Part shown: positions 22,394-30,344 of the stretch, in pieces | Layout of the letters: each line of letters begins with the position of its first letter | Numbering within the stretch: the first letter of the stretch is position 1 | Virus record (IMG/VR): IMGVR_UViG_3300035660_000040 | Span: 1-37,237 of that record | Length of the DNA: 37,237 nucleotides | Reading direction: 5' to 3' (one strand) | Source: a virus | Notes under the pieces: model-generated | Told to the model about the DNA's origin: nothing | Databases searched by the model: none | Seen by the model: only the letters and a program-made list of their open reading frames with translations | Made by a program: the position numbers and the translations under genes

Positions 22394-22822
22394 TTACTCT
22401 TTCTTTCGCGAGTCAGGAATTTTCACCGTAACGGTCTGAGCGTCCAAGTCTGCGCTCTCAATGATGATCTTATGAGCGACGCCCTTCGTTAGGCCCAGTG
22501 CAGCCATAACGTCTTTGCCGAAGTGTAGGAACCCGTACTTGTTAATCTCGCCTGCAAATGGGAAAGTTGCAGACGCGGGCTCTACTTGCTCAGGGACCTC
22601 TGGAGCGCCCGGTGGAGCGGCGGACTCTGTTCGTTTCTTCTTAACCATAATTTCACCCCCCTTTTTTTCTTCAACTTTCTCTAAGCGTAAGCATGACGCG
22701 TGCGCCTTTCGCCCGTCTGGCAAGTTTCTAAGTTCTTGACCAGATTTTATGGCTTCTGAGCAAAAAGCGCACACGTAATGCCCGCTTCCCGCTTTTTCTC
22801 TCTTCTGTGGCACGCAAATCAC
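22394..22822 (-). CDS. Zinc-finger protein with C-terminal AbrB-like domain
   Basis: 142 aa from a GTG (22822). N-terminus: CAFC...LPDGRKAHASCLRLEK, a treble-clef/LIM-like zinc finger. A flexible proline-rich linker (SAAPPGAPEVPEQVEPASA) follows, and the C-terminal part INKYGFLHFGKDVMAALGLTKGVAHKIIIE...TVTVKI has the swapped-hairpin AbrB pattern (i...G.v.ip..v...lgl..G). The GTG is about 27 nt from an ATTTAAAT TATA box, so the transcript may be leaderless. An internal ATG (MVKKKRTE) with GGGGGTG upstream could give a shorter AbrB-only form. It is likely a transcription regulator of the virus. Confidence 0.65.
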   Translation of the reverse strand: MICVPQKREKAGSGHYVCAFCSEAIKSGQELRNLPDGRKAHASCLRLEKVEEKKGGEIMVKKKRTESAAPPGAPEVPEQVEPASATFPFAGEINKYGFLHFGKDVMAALGLTKGVAHKIIIESADLDAQTVTVKIPDSRKKE

Positions 22823-22844
22823 AAAAGAGACTTAGACAGTGCTC

Positions 22845-22853
22845 TATTTAAAT
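22845..22853 (-). promoter_or_regulatory. TATA box for the zinc-finger/AbrB-like gene
   Basis: The palindromic ATTTAAAT core, centred near 22849, lies 27 nt before the GTG at 22822. This is the typical distance from an archaeal TATA box to the transcription start, so the mRNA would begin at or near the start codon. Confidence 0.55.
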
Positions 22854-22858
22854 GTCAA

Positions 22859-23062
22859 TTACAAGTTTTTCAATGATGGTCTGAAAAGAAACGCTTTGCG
22901 ATCGCATTTCACAAGAATATACTTCAAAAGCGTTGCAATGAGTAAATCGTGGCAGCTTTGCGTTCCTTTGCAACTTTCACAAATGCTTTTATCTGCGGCA
23001 AACGGCAACTCAATAAGTAGTCCGCGGCGTTCTGAAACGGCTTTGAGGTAATACTTGCGCAT
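22859..23062 (-). CDS. 67-aa small protein with a four-cysteine cluster
   Basis: ATG at 23062 (a TTG three codons earlier is possible). The sequence KYYLKAVSERRGLLIELPFAADKSICESCKGTQSC has a CESC pair with another Cys 8 residues on; it continues with HDLLIATLLKYILVKCDRKAF. It may bind zinc or form disulphides. TTTTTAT, near 23093-23099, could be its TATA box. No Shine-Dalgarno is seen, so it may be translated from a nearly leaderless mRNA. Family unknown. Confidence 0.5.
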   Translation of the reverse strand: MRKYYLKAVSERRGLLIELPFAADKSICESCKGTQSCHDLLIATLLKYILVKCDRKAFLFRPSLKNL

Positions 23063-23110
23063 GAACGTCAAGAGACAAGATGCCCGGAGCGATAAAAAGG
23101 TTAGAGTATC

Positions 23111-23395
23111 TTATGCCCCGGCAAGTTTTACGCCTACGATCGCGGCGATTATTACGAAAGTCCATTCAAGAACTTTGAAGAGTGCGTTCCGCGCCCAAGA
23201 CGCCCAAGCTGAATCTTCCTCTTCGCGTTTCGGCTTAGGCATCTTGAACTTGCCGCTCAGATAATCCTCAACTGAGCGTAAGCGAGCGTCAATCTTCTCA
23301 ATGCGTTTCAGAAGGTTAATCATTGAATTCACGACGGCGTCATTGTCTTCCCCATTTCCACCTCTCTTTTTCTTACTTCTTTGAAATCTTCTCAT
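23111..23395 (-). CDS. Small coiled-coil membrane protein
   Basis: 94 aa. Its ATG overlaps the terminase stop by 4 nt or fewer (ATGA-type coupling). Residues 1-20 are basic (RRFQRSKKKRGGNG), the middle is a coiled coil (VVNSMINLLKRIEKIDARLRSVEDYLSG), and the C-terminus is one membrane helix (LEWTFVIIAAIVGVKLAGA). This architecture matches single-span holin-like or tail-anchored phage proteins such as XhlA (haemolysin XhlA family). Coupling to the terminase is unusual for a lysis gene. Confidence 0.6.
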   Translation of the reverse strand: MRRFQRSKKKRGGNGEDNDAVVNSMINLLKRIEKIDARLRSVEDYLSGKFKMPKPKREEEDSAWASWARNALFKVLEWTFVIIAAIVGVKLAGA

Positions 23396-24849
23396 ATCAA
23401 CAATACACCTCCCGAAGTCCTTTCAATCGTTAAGGCATAAGTTAAAAGTGCAAGCGTATCGCTCAAATCATCCGTGCTGCCCGGGCCCGCTTGAATGCGG
23501 AAACGATCTGCAAGCACGATGCGCTGGAGATATTTGAATTCCTCTCGCATCTCATCATTGTCCTGAAAAACGATCTTTTCTGGGCCCTGCGTAACTCGTT
23601 CAATGAGGTTCTGATAAATCTTCATATCCGTATTCGTCCCGTAAACGAAGGGTCTTGCGGGTAAGCCCAAGTTCTGGAATCTCTGAAGCGTCGGCGTGAT
23701 TAATCGCTCATCACCTAAGATATCCGTTACTCTGTAACGCTCACAATGATCTTGAACGTAGTCTTCAATATCCACAATGTTGATAAGCTCTCCTTTCTGC
23801 GGGTGCCAGACCTTCATTATGTCCACGACGACCTTATCGTTCGCTTCAAGATGCCCCATTGAGAATGCAAAGTTATCATGCTTAAGTCCGGCGTCAATGG
23901 CGATAACGTAATTTTTCTCCTTGTCTCTCGGCGGAACGTAGAACTGCTTTATGCAGCGTTCAACAATGCGCATATCAAAGAACGGGCTTACGACGTCTGC
24001 GAACTCTGCGCCGTATTCTCTCTTGAAACCCCAAGGGTCTCTCTGTTCCTCTTTTCGCAAGAAACTGTGATCTCGCGGGTAAAGCGGGTTAAGCACCCAA
24101 GTCGGCGCTTGAAATACAGCGCGAAAATTGTGTCGCCCTTGAGATGTAAGTCGTTGCAGAATCCACGGCTGAATTGGCGTTCCCGTCTCAAACATTTCAT
24201 ACGCTGCTCCGCTTCGCCCGGCGGGTGTACTGATTCCGATAAAGCGTCCGTCTTTGCCGAACGGGAGGAGACGCGGCATAAAGGCGTTAACGCACTGCTG
24301 CCCGCTTAAGTTGCCTTTCGTGTCTATGAAGTGGCAGAACTCATCGAATATCAACGTATAAATTTGATATCCGCGACCTCCACGACTGCTGCTTCCCTGA
24401 GCGCGAGTAATAATGCCGTCCGTGAATTCAATTTCATTCGAGCGTTCTGTGATGATGTAATCCGAAAGATACCAAGAGTTCTGCGCGAACCCAAGAATGT
24501 AATTGAGAATAACGCCTTTTGCAATGTCTTCTTTCGGCGCTATGTTCATGCAATAGATGTTCGTGCCGGGATTCAGATTATACTTGGTGCACGGGTCTTC
24601 GTTTTGAAGTAGAAGATAAACTCGCCAGAGCGTAAGTTCCGCCATTAACGTTGACTTGCCGCCCTTGCTCCCGCACATTACAAGCGTTTCAGGATATTTC
24701 GCAACTGCGCGCATTATCGCTTTCTGAATCTCGCTGGGGTCCCACTTAAGATTGAGAATCCACTTATGAAAAGCCACAGGGTCTATAAGCGTGGCTTCAT
24801 ACTCGATTTTGTTGAATCGCTTAAGGACTCTTCTACGTCGTGGATTCAA
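23392..24849 (-). CDS. terL: Terminase large subunit
   Basis: 485 aa packaging motor. ATPase motifs: Walker A GSKGGKST (residues 60-67), Walker B LIFDE (166-170), and the coupling motif STP (208-210) in GISTPAGRSGAAYEMF. Nuclease (RNase H-like) acids: Asp319 in VIAIDAG, Asp380 in ILGDER and Asp460/461/464 in STDDLSD. All main motifs are therefore intact. It drives DNA into the prohead and cuts concatemers. The small subunit lies upstream (25328-25702), separated by two small genes. The portal lies 3.4 kb downstream instead of next to it, an uncommon separation. Start ATG at 24849, 1 nt after the preceding zinc protein's stop. Confidence 0.93.
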   Translation of the reverse strand: MNPRRRRVLKRFNKIEYEATLIDPVAFHKWILNLKWDPSEIQKAIMRAVAKYPETLVMCGSKGGKSTLMAELTLWRVYLLLQNEDPCTKYNLNPGTNIYCMNIAPKEDIAKGVILNYILGFAQNSWYLSDYIITERSNEIEFTDGIITRAQGSSSRGGRGYQIYTLIFDEFCHFIDTKGNLSGQQCVNAFMPRLLPFGKDGRFIGISTPAGRSGAAYEMFETGTPIQPWILQRLTSQGRHNFRAVFQAPTWVLNPLYPRDHSFLRKEEQRDPWGFKREYGAEFADVVSPFFDMRIVERCIKQFYVPPRDKEKNYVIAIDAGLKHDNFAFSMGHLEANDKVVVDIMKVWHPQKGELINIVDIEDYVQDHCERYRVTDILGDERLITPTLQRFQNLGLPARPFVYGTNTDMKIYQNLIERVTQGPEKIVFQDNDEMREEFKYLQRIVLADRFRIQAGPGSTDDLSDTLALLTYALTIERTSGGVLLI

Positions 24850-24850
24850 C

Positions 24851-25066
24851 TTAAAACAACTTCTTTTGCTCTGTTGCTTTCTCTCTTGATTTTGTTAAAC
24901 TTCTTTTGCATTCCATGCAATTATCAGGAGAGTTATCGTTTCCCGTCTCAAGCTCTCCAAAGAACAGCCAAGACATACAGAGAGACCTTACGCCGACGAA
25001 GTAATGCGCCTTTCTTGAATTACTCGGAAAACCCCAACCCTCTCTCTTCTTATCTTCTCCAGACAT
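24851..25066 (-). CDS. Small zinc-binding phage-type protein
   Basis: 71 aa from the ATG of MSGEDKKREG (25066), overlapping the upstream gene's end by 17 nt. The part HYFVGVRSLCMSWLFFGELE...DNSPDNCMECKRSL matches a small metal-binding domain common in virus genomes (vHyf..grSLCgrw...dnC..C...l): His at about 30, Cys at about 38, then CxxC. Longer upstream frames lack a good start. It lies between the small and large terminase genes. Confidence 0.65.
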   Translation of the reverse strand: MSGEDKKREGWGFPSNSRKAHYFVGVRSLCMSWLFFGELETGNDNSPDNCMECKRSLTKSREKATEQKKLF

Positions 25067-25325
25067 ATTTTCGCATCCACCTGAATTTCCAATATAATGA
25101 GACGACGCCAAGACACAGCAGAAACGCCTCAAACGCGAACGTAAACCATGCGACCGTGATGAAGCCCACAACGGAGATTAACCCGTTCCCGACTATATGC
25201 AGAATTATCCCTTCAAGACTTGTGGACTCCATGTTATTGCGGCTCTCCCAATGTCTCTGTAATCTTGCAACTTCGCTGATGAAGAAACAAAAAGAGGCAA
25301 TATTGAGTAGTAATGTGAAATCCAC
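25050..25325 (-). CDS. Membrane protein, two to three spans
   Basis: 91 aa, ATG at 25325, overlapping the end of the small terminase gene's reading context by 2 nt. Hydrophobic segments: FTLLLNIASFCFFISEV (N-terminal), LEGIILHIVGNGLISVVGFITVAWFTFAFEAFLLCLGVVSLYW (two adjacent spans), then the basic end KFRWMRKYVWRR. Family not identified. The location next to packaging genes and the size permit a holin-like or host-membrane role; neither is shown. Confidence 0.6.
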   Translation of the reverse strand: MDFTLLLNIASFCFFISEVARLQRHWESRNNMESTSLEGIILHIVGNGLISVVGFITVAWFTFAFEAFLLCLGVVSLYWKFRWMRKYVWRR

Positions 25326-25327
25326 GC

Positions 25328-25702
25328 TTATTCCTCAGTCAATTTCTCCAACGGACTCTGCTTTTTCGGCTTTTCCTTTCGACGTTCTCTGCTGATGTAT
25401 GAGATTCCCATTCTCGTCAAATACAAAACGAAGGTTCGTCTAAGCCCGTCAAGTTCGTTTTTCTCAGCAATTATCGCCGTATTCGCAAAGACTCTTTCAT
25501 TAAGTCTTCGCATTCGTAACTCCATGAAGATCAATTCTCCGAGTAGAAGCTCCATCGCGGGCTCTTTCAGATACGGGTAAGCCTTAAGATACGTTTCTTT
25601 GCGCTTTTTGAAGTATTCTTTCTCTTTATCATCAAGTAACGTCTGCAAATACTCTGGCGGATTACAGTCTGTCTCACTTCTTTCCAATCTTTTTACCTCC
25701 AA
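25328..25702 (-). CDS. terS: Terminase small subunit (P27-like)
   Basis: 124 aa. Helix-rich, with DDKEKEYFKKRKETYLKAYPYLKEPAMELLLGELIFMELRMRRLNERVF followed by LDGLRRTFVLYLTRMGISYISRERRKEKPKKQ. The order (helix containing LL.EL...E...., then LR....yl..lGis...R..) matches P27-family small terminase subunits, which recognise DNA and regulate the large subunit. ATG 25702 overlaps the preceding gene by 10 nt. Its position 0.5 kb upstream of the large subunit supports the assignment. Confidence 0.7.
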   Translation of the reverse strand: MEVKRLERSETDCNPPEYLQTLLDDKEKEYFKKRKETYLKAYPYLKEPAMELLLGELIFMELRMRRLNERVFANTAIIAEKNELDGLRRTFVLYLTRMGISYISRERRKEKPKKQSPLEKLTEE

Positions 25703-26640
25703 AAGTTCGTTTCCAAATCATTATCTTCATCATCTTCAATTCCCGGATGTTCGATTACGCAGACGCTCATCCGCGGGGAAAACGTCACAAGTTCTCTGGC
25801 GACTCGCTCAACTTTCACCTCCCAATTTGTGAGAGCGGCGCCCTCAAGCTCTATCGGCTCCGTTGCCCAGTGCATCAACTCATGAACAATACTGATGTTT
25901 AGATCGAACACCAAGAAGTCAATGAATTTCTCAAAGTTTATGCCCCACTTCTTCCAACACTGCTTTGTCCAAATGTCTGTGATAATGTTGATTTCGTCCG
26001 TTTCTGGGTCATAAAGCGCCACGGCGGGGAAATCTTTGCTTAGGATAAATGAGATGTCTCTCTTCGTTAGGCGCACTGCTCTTGTGAGCTTACGGAATCT
26101 TAGCGGGCTATTACTGAAGAGTTCTCTTAAATCCCAAACGCCGCCATTACGTTGTATTCTCAAATTGGCGTGTTTTTCAATACTCTCCCAAGTGGCAGAC
26201 TCATATCCCGCGCTTTCATTCTTGACTTTGAACCAATTCTCCGGGCGAAGTGCGAAAAGCTGATGCTTGCGATCTTCTGTGCTTCTATGAAGTATAAGGA
26301 GCCAGTAAATTCCACCAGCTTTCTCGATAACTCGCATTGCGCTTTCTTGATGCTCTTTAACATTCTTGAATGCGTATCGTTCTCTTACGCTTGACTTGCA
26401 CTCAATGATGTAGAATTGCCCCTTATTGCAAGCCATGAAGTCGCCGACCTGCTTAAAGCAGAAGAGATTGGGATTAATTGCAACGTAAGTTTTGTAGTCC
26501 CATATACGCTGGAACCAAAAATTGCCGCTGTTTTGCTCTCTGATGGCGGTAAGGGCGTTTCTTGTCATTTGTTCAAAGAGTTTGCCCTGCGTGGACTTGC
26601 CCATTCCGCGACGCATTCTAACGAACATTATTAAGGTCAT
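25693..26640 (-). CDS. RecU-like nuclease fused to HExxH metallopeptidase-like domain
   Basis: 315 aa (start at ATG 26640; ATGs at codons 5, 9 and 13 are alternatives). Residues 15-120: STQGKLFEQ, GDFMACNKGQFYIIECKSS (Asp67, Glu80-x-Lys82), KEHQESAMRVIEKAGGIYWLLIL. This is the PD-(D/E)XK layout of RecU/Holliday-junction resolvase-like enzymes. Residues of about 185-280 form a second domain with ISIVHELMHWATEPIELE, that is, His253-Glu254-x-x-His257 with acidic residues following (Glu263/266) as a possible third zinc ligand. Resolving branched DNA before packaging fits the position just before the terminase genes. What the peptidase-like domain does (SprT-like crosslink repair, or ImmA-like cleavage of a regulator) is unknown. 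Confidence 0.75.
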   Translation of the reverse strand: MTLIMFVRMRRGMGKSTQGKLFEQMTRNALTAIREQNSGNFWFQRIWDYKTYVAINPNLFCFKQVGDFMACNKGQFYIIECKSSVRERYAFKNVKEHQESAMRVIEKAGGIYWLLILHRSTEDRKHQLFALRPENWFKVKNESAGYESATWESIEKHANLRIQRNGGVWDLRELFSNSPLRFRKLTRAVRLTKRDISFILSKDFPAVALYDPETDEINIITDIWTKQCWKKWGINFEKFIDFLVFDLNISIVHELMHWATEPIELEGAALTNWEVKVERVARELVTFSPRMSVCVIEHPGIEDDEDNDLETNFWR

Positions 26641-27332
26641 TTTTTCAACCTCTTCGGAATCTCATCATAGTAATAAAGAAACATCGCGTTTGCCGCGACG
26701 TGAAGCATGTGATTCAATGAGGATTCAAGATCATGAACTTCTCCGCGGTGATACGCAAGAAGATGTCTGTATAAGGCGGCGATTATTCTCCTCTTTTCAA
26801 GATCGCGTTTCCAATTCTCAAGCCCGTATTTCTGGGCGCCCATCGTTAAGACTCGCGCTAATCCCTCAATGAACTCGGGCACGATTAAGTCAACCATGAT
26901 CTTGCCCTGATCAAACTTCTTTCCTTTCTCACTCTTCAACGTCTTTGTGATTCTTCGAAATCGAATTTCACTCTGTGCATTAATTGAGGGTCTCTCACCA
27001 TACAGTAAATCTTCGAAAGTTATCACTGGCTTCTGAATTAACTCTGCGAAGCTCTTTTCCCAGTTGACGCCGATGGAGACGTTCTGAGGGTCATAAGCGA
27101 ATATGTCACATCTTGCAATTATCGCAAGTTCCGCGAGTGCGATTTCTGGGTGCGTATAGCCCGGCGGAAAGTCGTATAACGCATCAAATACAAGATGTGG
27201 GATTATCAGAATTAGATCGTTAGTCTGCTCGTAGATTTTCTGAGAAAGCGCCTTCATCTCTTCTGTTCTTGTTATGGGCCCGTCGCTGTACGGATAACTG
27301 CAATACACTAAGAAGAATTTCTTCATTTTCAT
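26637..27332 (-). CDS. Deoxyribosyltransferase-like + dATP/dGTP diphosphohydrolase-like fusion
   Basis: 231 aa. Residues 5-110 (VYCSYPYSDGPITRTEEMKAL, LIIPHLVFDALYDFPPGY, IIARCDIFAYDPQNVSIGVNWEKSFAELIQKPVI) match the DUF4406/nucleoside deoxyribosyltransferase-like fold, with Glu92 in the catalytic area. Residues of about 136-225 (KKFDQGKIMVDLIVPEFIEGLARVLTMGAQKYGLENW...IIAALYRHLLAYHRGEVHDLESSLNHMLHVAAN) match the DUF5664 dATP/dGTP diphosphohydrolase domain of phages, an all-alpha relative of MazG. The enzyme would act on deoxynucleotides or cyclic or modified bases. ATGA overlaps with both neighbours tie it to the P-loop kinase and the nuclease fusion. Confidence 0.75.
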   Translation of the reverse strand: MKMKKFFLVYCSYPYSDGPITRTEEMKALSQKIYEQTNDLILIIPHLVFDALYDFPPGYTHPEIALAELAIIARCDIFAYDPQNVSIGVNWEKSFAELIQKPVITFEDLLYGERPSINAQSEIRFRRITKTLKSEKGKKFDQGKIMVDLIVPEFIEGLARVLTMGAQKYGLENWKRDLEKRRIIAALYRHLLAYHRGEVHDLESSLNHMLHVAANAMFLYYYDEIPKRLKK

Positions 27333-27904
27333 GCACCTAATAACTCGATTATTTTCTTTGTGACGAATTTTGTGCGGGCTGACTTACTCTTTCCTTTAAC
27401 TTCAATGACGTTAGGATCATTGAGAAAAAGTCTCATAAAGTGGCTGTTGATCTCTTTTCTCTCTTCCTCACTGCACGTTCTATCAGCGTCAGAGACTAAT
27501 GGGAGCGGGGTAAAGAGAAAGAACTTGGTGTATGGTGAGATTTTCTGCCACGCACGACAAATCTCTTGAATATATGTTAATACTTCACCCGCACGCCACA
27601 ACTGCTTAACTGAAAGATTCTTGCGTTCTACGCCGTGTTCAAAGAAAGGAATCTCATCAAAGACGCTGCGATCTGTTATAACGTGTTCCCACTTGCGTTC
27701 AGCTTGATGCTCCGCTAAAATCTGCTGAAGCAAAATCCAGTTTGCCGTGTCAAATCTCCCATCTTTTAGTGGATAAGGACAGCTTCGCGCAACTTCTTGT
27801 ATAAGTGTAAAGTTCGTAAGCCCGAGTTTCTTCAACGTCGCGCCTACGTGCCAAAGCGTTGTGGTCTTTCCAGAGCATTGTGCGCCTATGAATGCGATCT
27901 TCAC
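27329..27904 (-). CDS. P-loop NTPase, AAA_28/NadR-like nucleotide kinase
   Basis: 191 aa. Walker A GAQCSGKTT (residues 7-15), then EVARSCPYPL, a DR motif in HVITDRSVFDEIPFF, and DADRTCSEEERKEINSHFMRLFL, the lid-like arginine region. These are the features of the AAA_28 (NadR kinase/thymidylate-kinase-like) family. Substrate unknown; given the following fused nucleotide enzyme, phosphorylation of a deoxynucleotide or nicotinamide riboside is likely. The family is common in large phages. Its end overlaps the next gene by 4 nt (ATGA). Confidence 0.75.
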   Translation of the reverse strand: MKIAFIGAQCSGKTTTLWHVGATLKKLGLTNFTLIQEVARSCPYPLKDGRFDTANWILLQQILAEHQAERKWEHVITDRSVFDEIPFFEHGVERKNLSVKQLWRAGEVLTYIQEICRAWQKISPYTKFFLFTPLPLVSDADRTCSEEERKEINSHFMRLFLNDPNVIEVKGKSKSARTKFVTKKIIELLGA

Positions 27905-28134
27905 TTTGAGACACCTCTTCTTGCGATGTATTTCTTCGCCGCGTCTCTGTTCCCGCTTAAGAGACTCTGCAGATTCTCAAGTAAGATGGCGATCGTGTGC
28001 CCGCAGACAGGGCAAGTAATTCCAAGATAGTTCTGCCCGTCTATCTCCAGAACTTCCGTATGCACCTCGATTGTCTTTATCTCCGACGTTTCCGTTTCAA
28101 CGTGGCGAAAGAGAATGTATCCTCTTTTTGTCAA
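27901..28134 (-). CDS. 77-aa single CxxC protein
   Basis: It overlaps both neighbours by 4 nt (ATGA), the usual coupling here. The N-terminus is beta-rich (GYILFRHVETETSEIKTIEVHTEVLEIDG) and contains LGITCPVCGHTIAILLENLQSLL with one CPVC pair (residues of about 41-44). A basic helix ends the protein. A dimer could bind zinc. It is placed directly downstream of DNA polymerase, so a replication accessory is plausible, but nothing proves it. Confidence 0.6.
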   Translation of the reverse strand: MTKRGYILFRHVETETSEIKTIEVHTEVLEIDGQNYLGITCPVCGHTIAILLENLQSLLSGNRDAAKKYIARRGVSK

Positions 28135-30344
28135 AATATTCTACCTCCTTTAAGTGCCCACAAGATCGTTTTGTGAATGTAACCGTGCGTAACCTTCAAC
28201 GGTCGCACAAGAACGCTTGCAATGCGATCACGATAATACTCATAATCAATCTTGAAGGAACGATTCCAAAGTGCGCCGTAAGGCATGAAACCGTATTCTT
28301 TCGTCTTGAGATACTGAAATTCACTGCCCCAGAAGACGTTTAACCCTGCCTTTTTCGCTTTCTCAATGAGTTTGCCGTATTGATTATCCTCTGAGTAACG
28401 CTCAGGTTCCTTACTGAGCTTTATCGTCATCAAGAAGTCTTCAATGCTTGACTGTTTCTTGATTTCAGCGCCTAAGTTATTCAGTATGCCTATTATGTCG
28501 TCTTCTTTGAATATTCCCCATGTGATCTTCTCTAGAGCCCAGTCGCATATCTTCGGGAGATGTCTTCCTTTGAGCCCGCTTCCGTGAAACGTTAACTTCT
28601 GCCCGTTGCGTAGAATGTATCCTTTCTCATCGTAGAATATGCCCGCGTCATAAGTATTCGTTTCGAGTTCAATTGCGTCTCTTTCATAAATCTCTGGAAT
28701 TATTGCGCGAATGAGTTCGGTTATCTCTTTTGCGTAATCTTCTCCGAGATAGTATATTCCGTCCGTATCTCGCTCTATCGGCGTCGCATGTTCTTTGAAT
28801 AGAAAGTCCGTGGCGTGCGTTATTTCCCAGCGCCCTTCGCCCGTTATGTGAGCGGCGATCGGGAATGATCCGCAGCGAGCATATCCCATTCCGTTATAGC
28901 CCGGGATTGCGTTCATTATTACCTTTATTGCCCATTGCTGACTGTTGATGTCCGCCGCGTCTTCAACTTTCTTGACTTTTCGTTTTAGTTCTCTACGCTG
29001 TCTCGTAAAGTCTTTCAGAACTCGTTTTGAGACTCCCTCATGCTTTAAGTCCACTTTCACAGTGATAACGCCGAGATATTTGTCGTAAACGCTGATTTCA
29101 TCTCCGTGAATTTCAACCCATTCCTTCATTCGTCCGTCGTGATTTATCTTCGTCCACAAAAGCGTTTCAGGGCTGTAATTGAAGCAGATCATATTGCCCG
29201 GATACATTGAGCGAAAGTCAACGTGCATTATTTTCTCATGCTTGCCCGGCGCGAAGAGATTAATGAGCGCTCCCTGATAACTGCTTTTACCTTCTTGATA
29301 AAACTCTGGGTAACGTTCTGAGTTATTCTTGTCCGCGACTATGTCAAGTTTTCTGAACTCGCGCATGTATATGTAATTTGAAACGTGGCTCGGGCTGCGA
29401 TCAACTGCCATGTTGAAGGCGATGGCAAGCTGCTCCGTTAGTGGGATAAGGTTTCGTATGTATATTTTTGCGAGTTGATGAGTGGCGTGTGCGTCGCTTT
29501 GACAGTATGCGCGGAGCTGCTCCGGCGTTAAGTCTTTCATCGAGGCGCGGTCAACTTTTATGACGGGTATTCCGAACCACTGTGCAACGGTCTTAAGCTG
29601 GTGATTCTTTATTCCGAAAAGCGTTTGATCTTGTTCAACTTCCTTCCAGACGTCAAAATGAACTCTTCCCTCAAGCTCAATAATGCGGTCTTCCCCAATT
29701 TTCTTGCCCGTCTTGAATGTGCGAATCTTCACGAAGGGCGGGCTTCCGTCTCGCCCGACGCTTAATGGGATCCCATTCGCATCTGCGCGTTTAATGAGCC
29801 AATCCCAGTCTGCGAATGACCCGAAAAAGGTGTCAAGTAAGTCTGGGTTACGACGCTTAATGAGATCAGTAAACCAGCCGATTATCTCATATTCTGGCTC
29901 ATCATGAACCGTCTTGCACTGTGCGAAATTTTCGCCTTCATAACTTATTGCGGTGATTCGATCTTTGAGAGCGTTCGGGAAGAATCCATGCGTGCTTTCC
30001 ATTTCAAGATCGAAGGCATCATGAGAGAGAGCGCCGCTTGCTGTTTTAAAGCCTATGTCAACGGCAACTCTCTGGTCATAAGGCATCTCTGCCTCTATTG
30101 CGCTTGGCACTCTGAGATTTTTGAGCATCTTTGTATTCGGGAATGACACCTTAAAGAGCGGCGTTCGCTTCAGTGTGGAGAGCAAGATTTTTTCAAGAGC
30201 TTCATGTTCTCCGTAAGTGGGCTTATACGGGCAGAAGAAATACGGGTCAAAGGGGCGCTTGACGTCGCGCATCTCCCCGCCAACTTTCGTAAGCTGAAGA
30301 TAAGTCTCATCATTATTCATTTGAGTCTTAACTTTCAACAGCAT
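28131..30344 (-). CDS. polB: Family B DNA polymerase
   Basis: About 737 aa. The ATG at 30344 is chosen because GGGAGAG lies at correct spacing; an ATG 33 nt earlier lacks a ribosome site. Exonuclease: FDLEME (Asp112, Glu114), GSFADWDWL (Exo II), YCQSD (Tyr280/Asp284, Exo III). Polymerase: VDFRSMYP (Asp376, motif A), KVIMNAIPGYNGMGYARCG (motif B, with a non-standard AIPGYNG instead of NSxYG), DTDGIYY (Asp526/Asp528, motif C), then KGRHLP. Both activities appear intact. The enzyme would replicate the viral genome with the prim-pol encoded upstream. There is no evident protein-priming TPR insertion, but this was not aligned. Confidence 0.9.
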   Translation of the reverse strand: MLLKVKTQMNNDETYLQLTKVGGEMRDVKRPFDPYFFCPYKPTYGEHEALEKILLSTLKRTPLFKVSFPNTKMLKNLRVPSAIEAEMPYDQRVAVDIGFKTASGALSHDAFDLEMESTHGFFPNALKDRITAISYEGENFAQCKTVHDEPEYEIIGWFTDLIKRRNPDLLDTFFGSFADWDWLIKRADANGIPLSVGRDGSPPFVKIRTFKTGKKIGEDRIIELEGRVHFDVWKEVEQDQTLFGIKNHQLKTVAQWFGIPVIKVDRASMKDLTPEQLRAYCQSDAHATHQLAKIYIRNLIPLTEQLAIAFNMAVDRSPSHVSNYIYMREFRKLDIVADKNNSERYPEFYQEGKSSYQGALINLFAPGKHEKIMHVDFRSMYPGNMICFNYSPETLLWTKINHDGRMKEWVEIHGDEISVYDKYLGVITVKVDLKHEGVSKRVLKDFTRQRRELKRKVKKVEDAADINSQQWAIKVIMNAIPGYNGMGYARCGSFPIAAHITGEGRWEITHATDFLFKEHATPIERDTDGIYYLGEDYAKEITELIRAIIPEIYERDAIELETNTYDAGIFYDEKGYILRNGQKLTFHGSGLKGRHLPKICDWALEKITWGIFKEDDIIGILNNLGAEIKKQSSIEDFLMTIKLSKEPERYSEDNQYGKLIEKAKKAGLNVFWGSEFQYLKTKEYGFMPYGALWNRSFKIDYEYYRDRIASVLVRPLKVTHGYIHKTILWALKGGRIF

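Noticed and set aside
24766-25395. Plus-strand frame of 209 codons
   Set aside because: It is antisense to the terminase start, a zinc protein and a membrane protein; its serine/leucine-rich composition is typical of a complementary strand.
26637-27332. 2-aminoadenine (Z) genome pathway
   Set aside because: Only a diphosphohydrolase-like domain is present; no PurZ or DatZ-like gene is visible and the polymerase is family B, not DpoZ-like family A.
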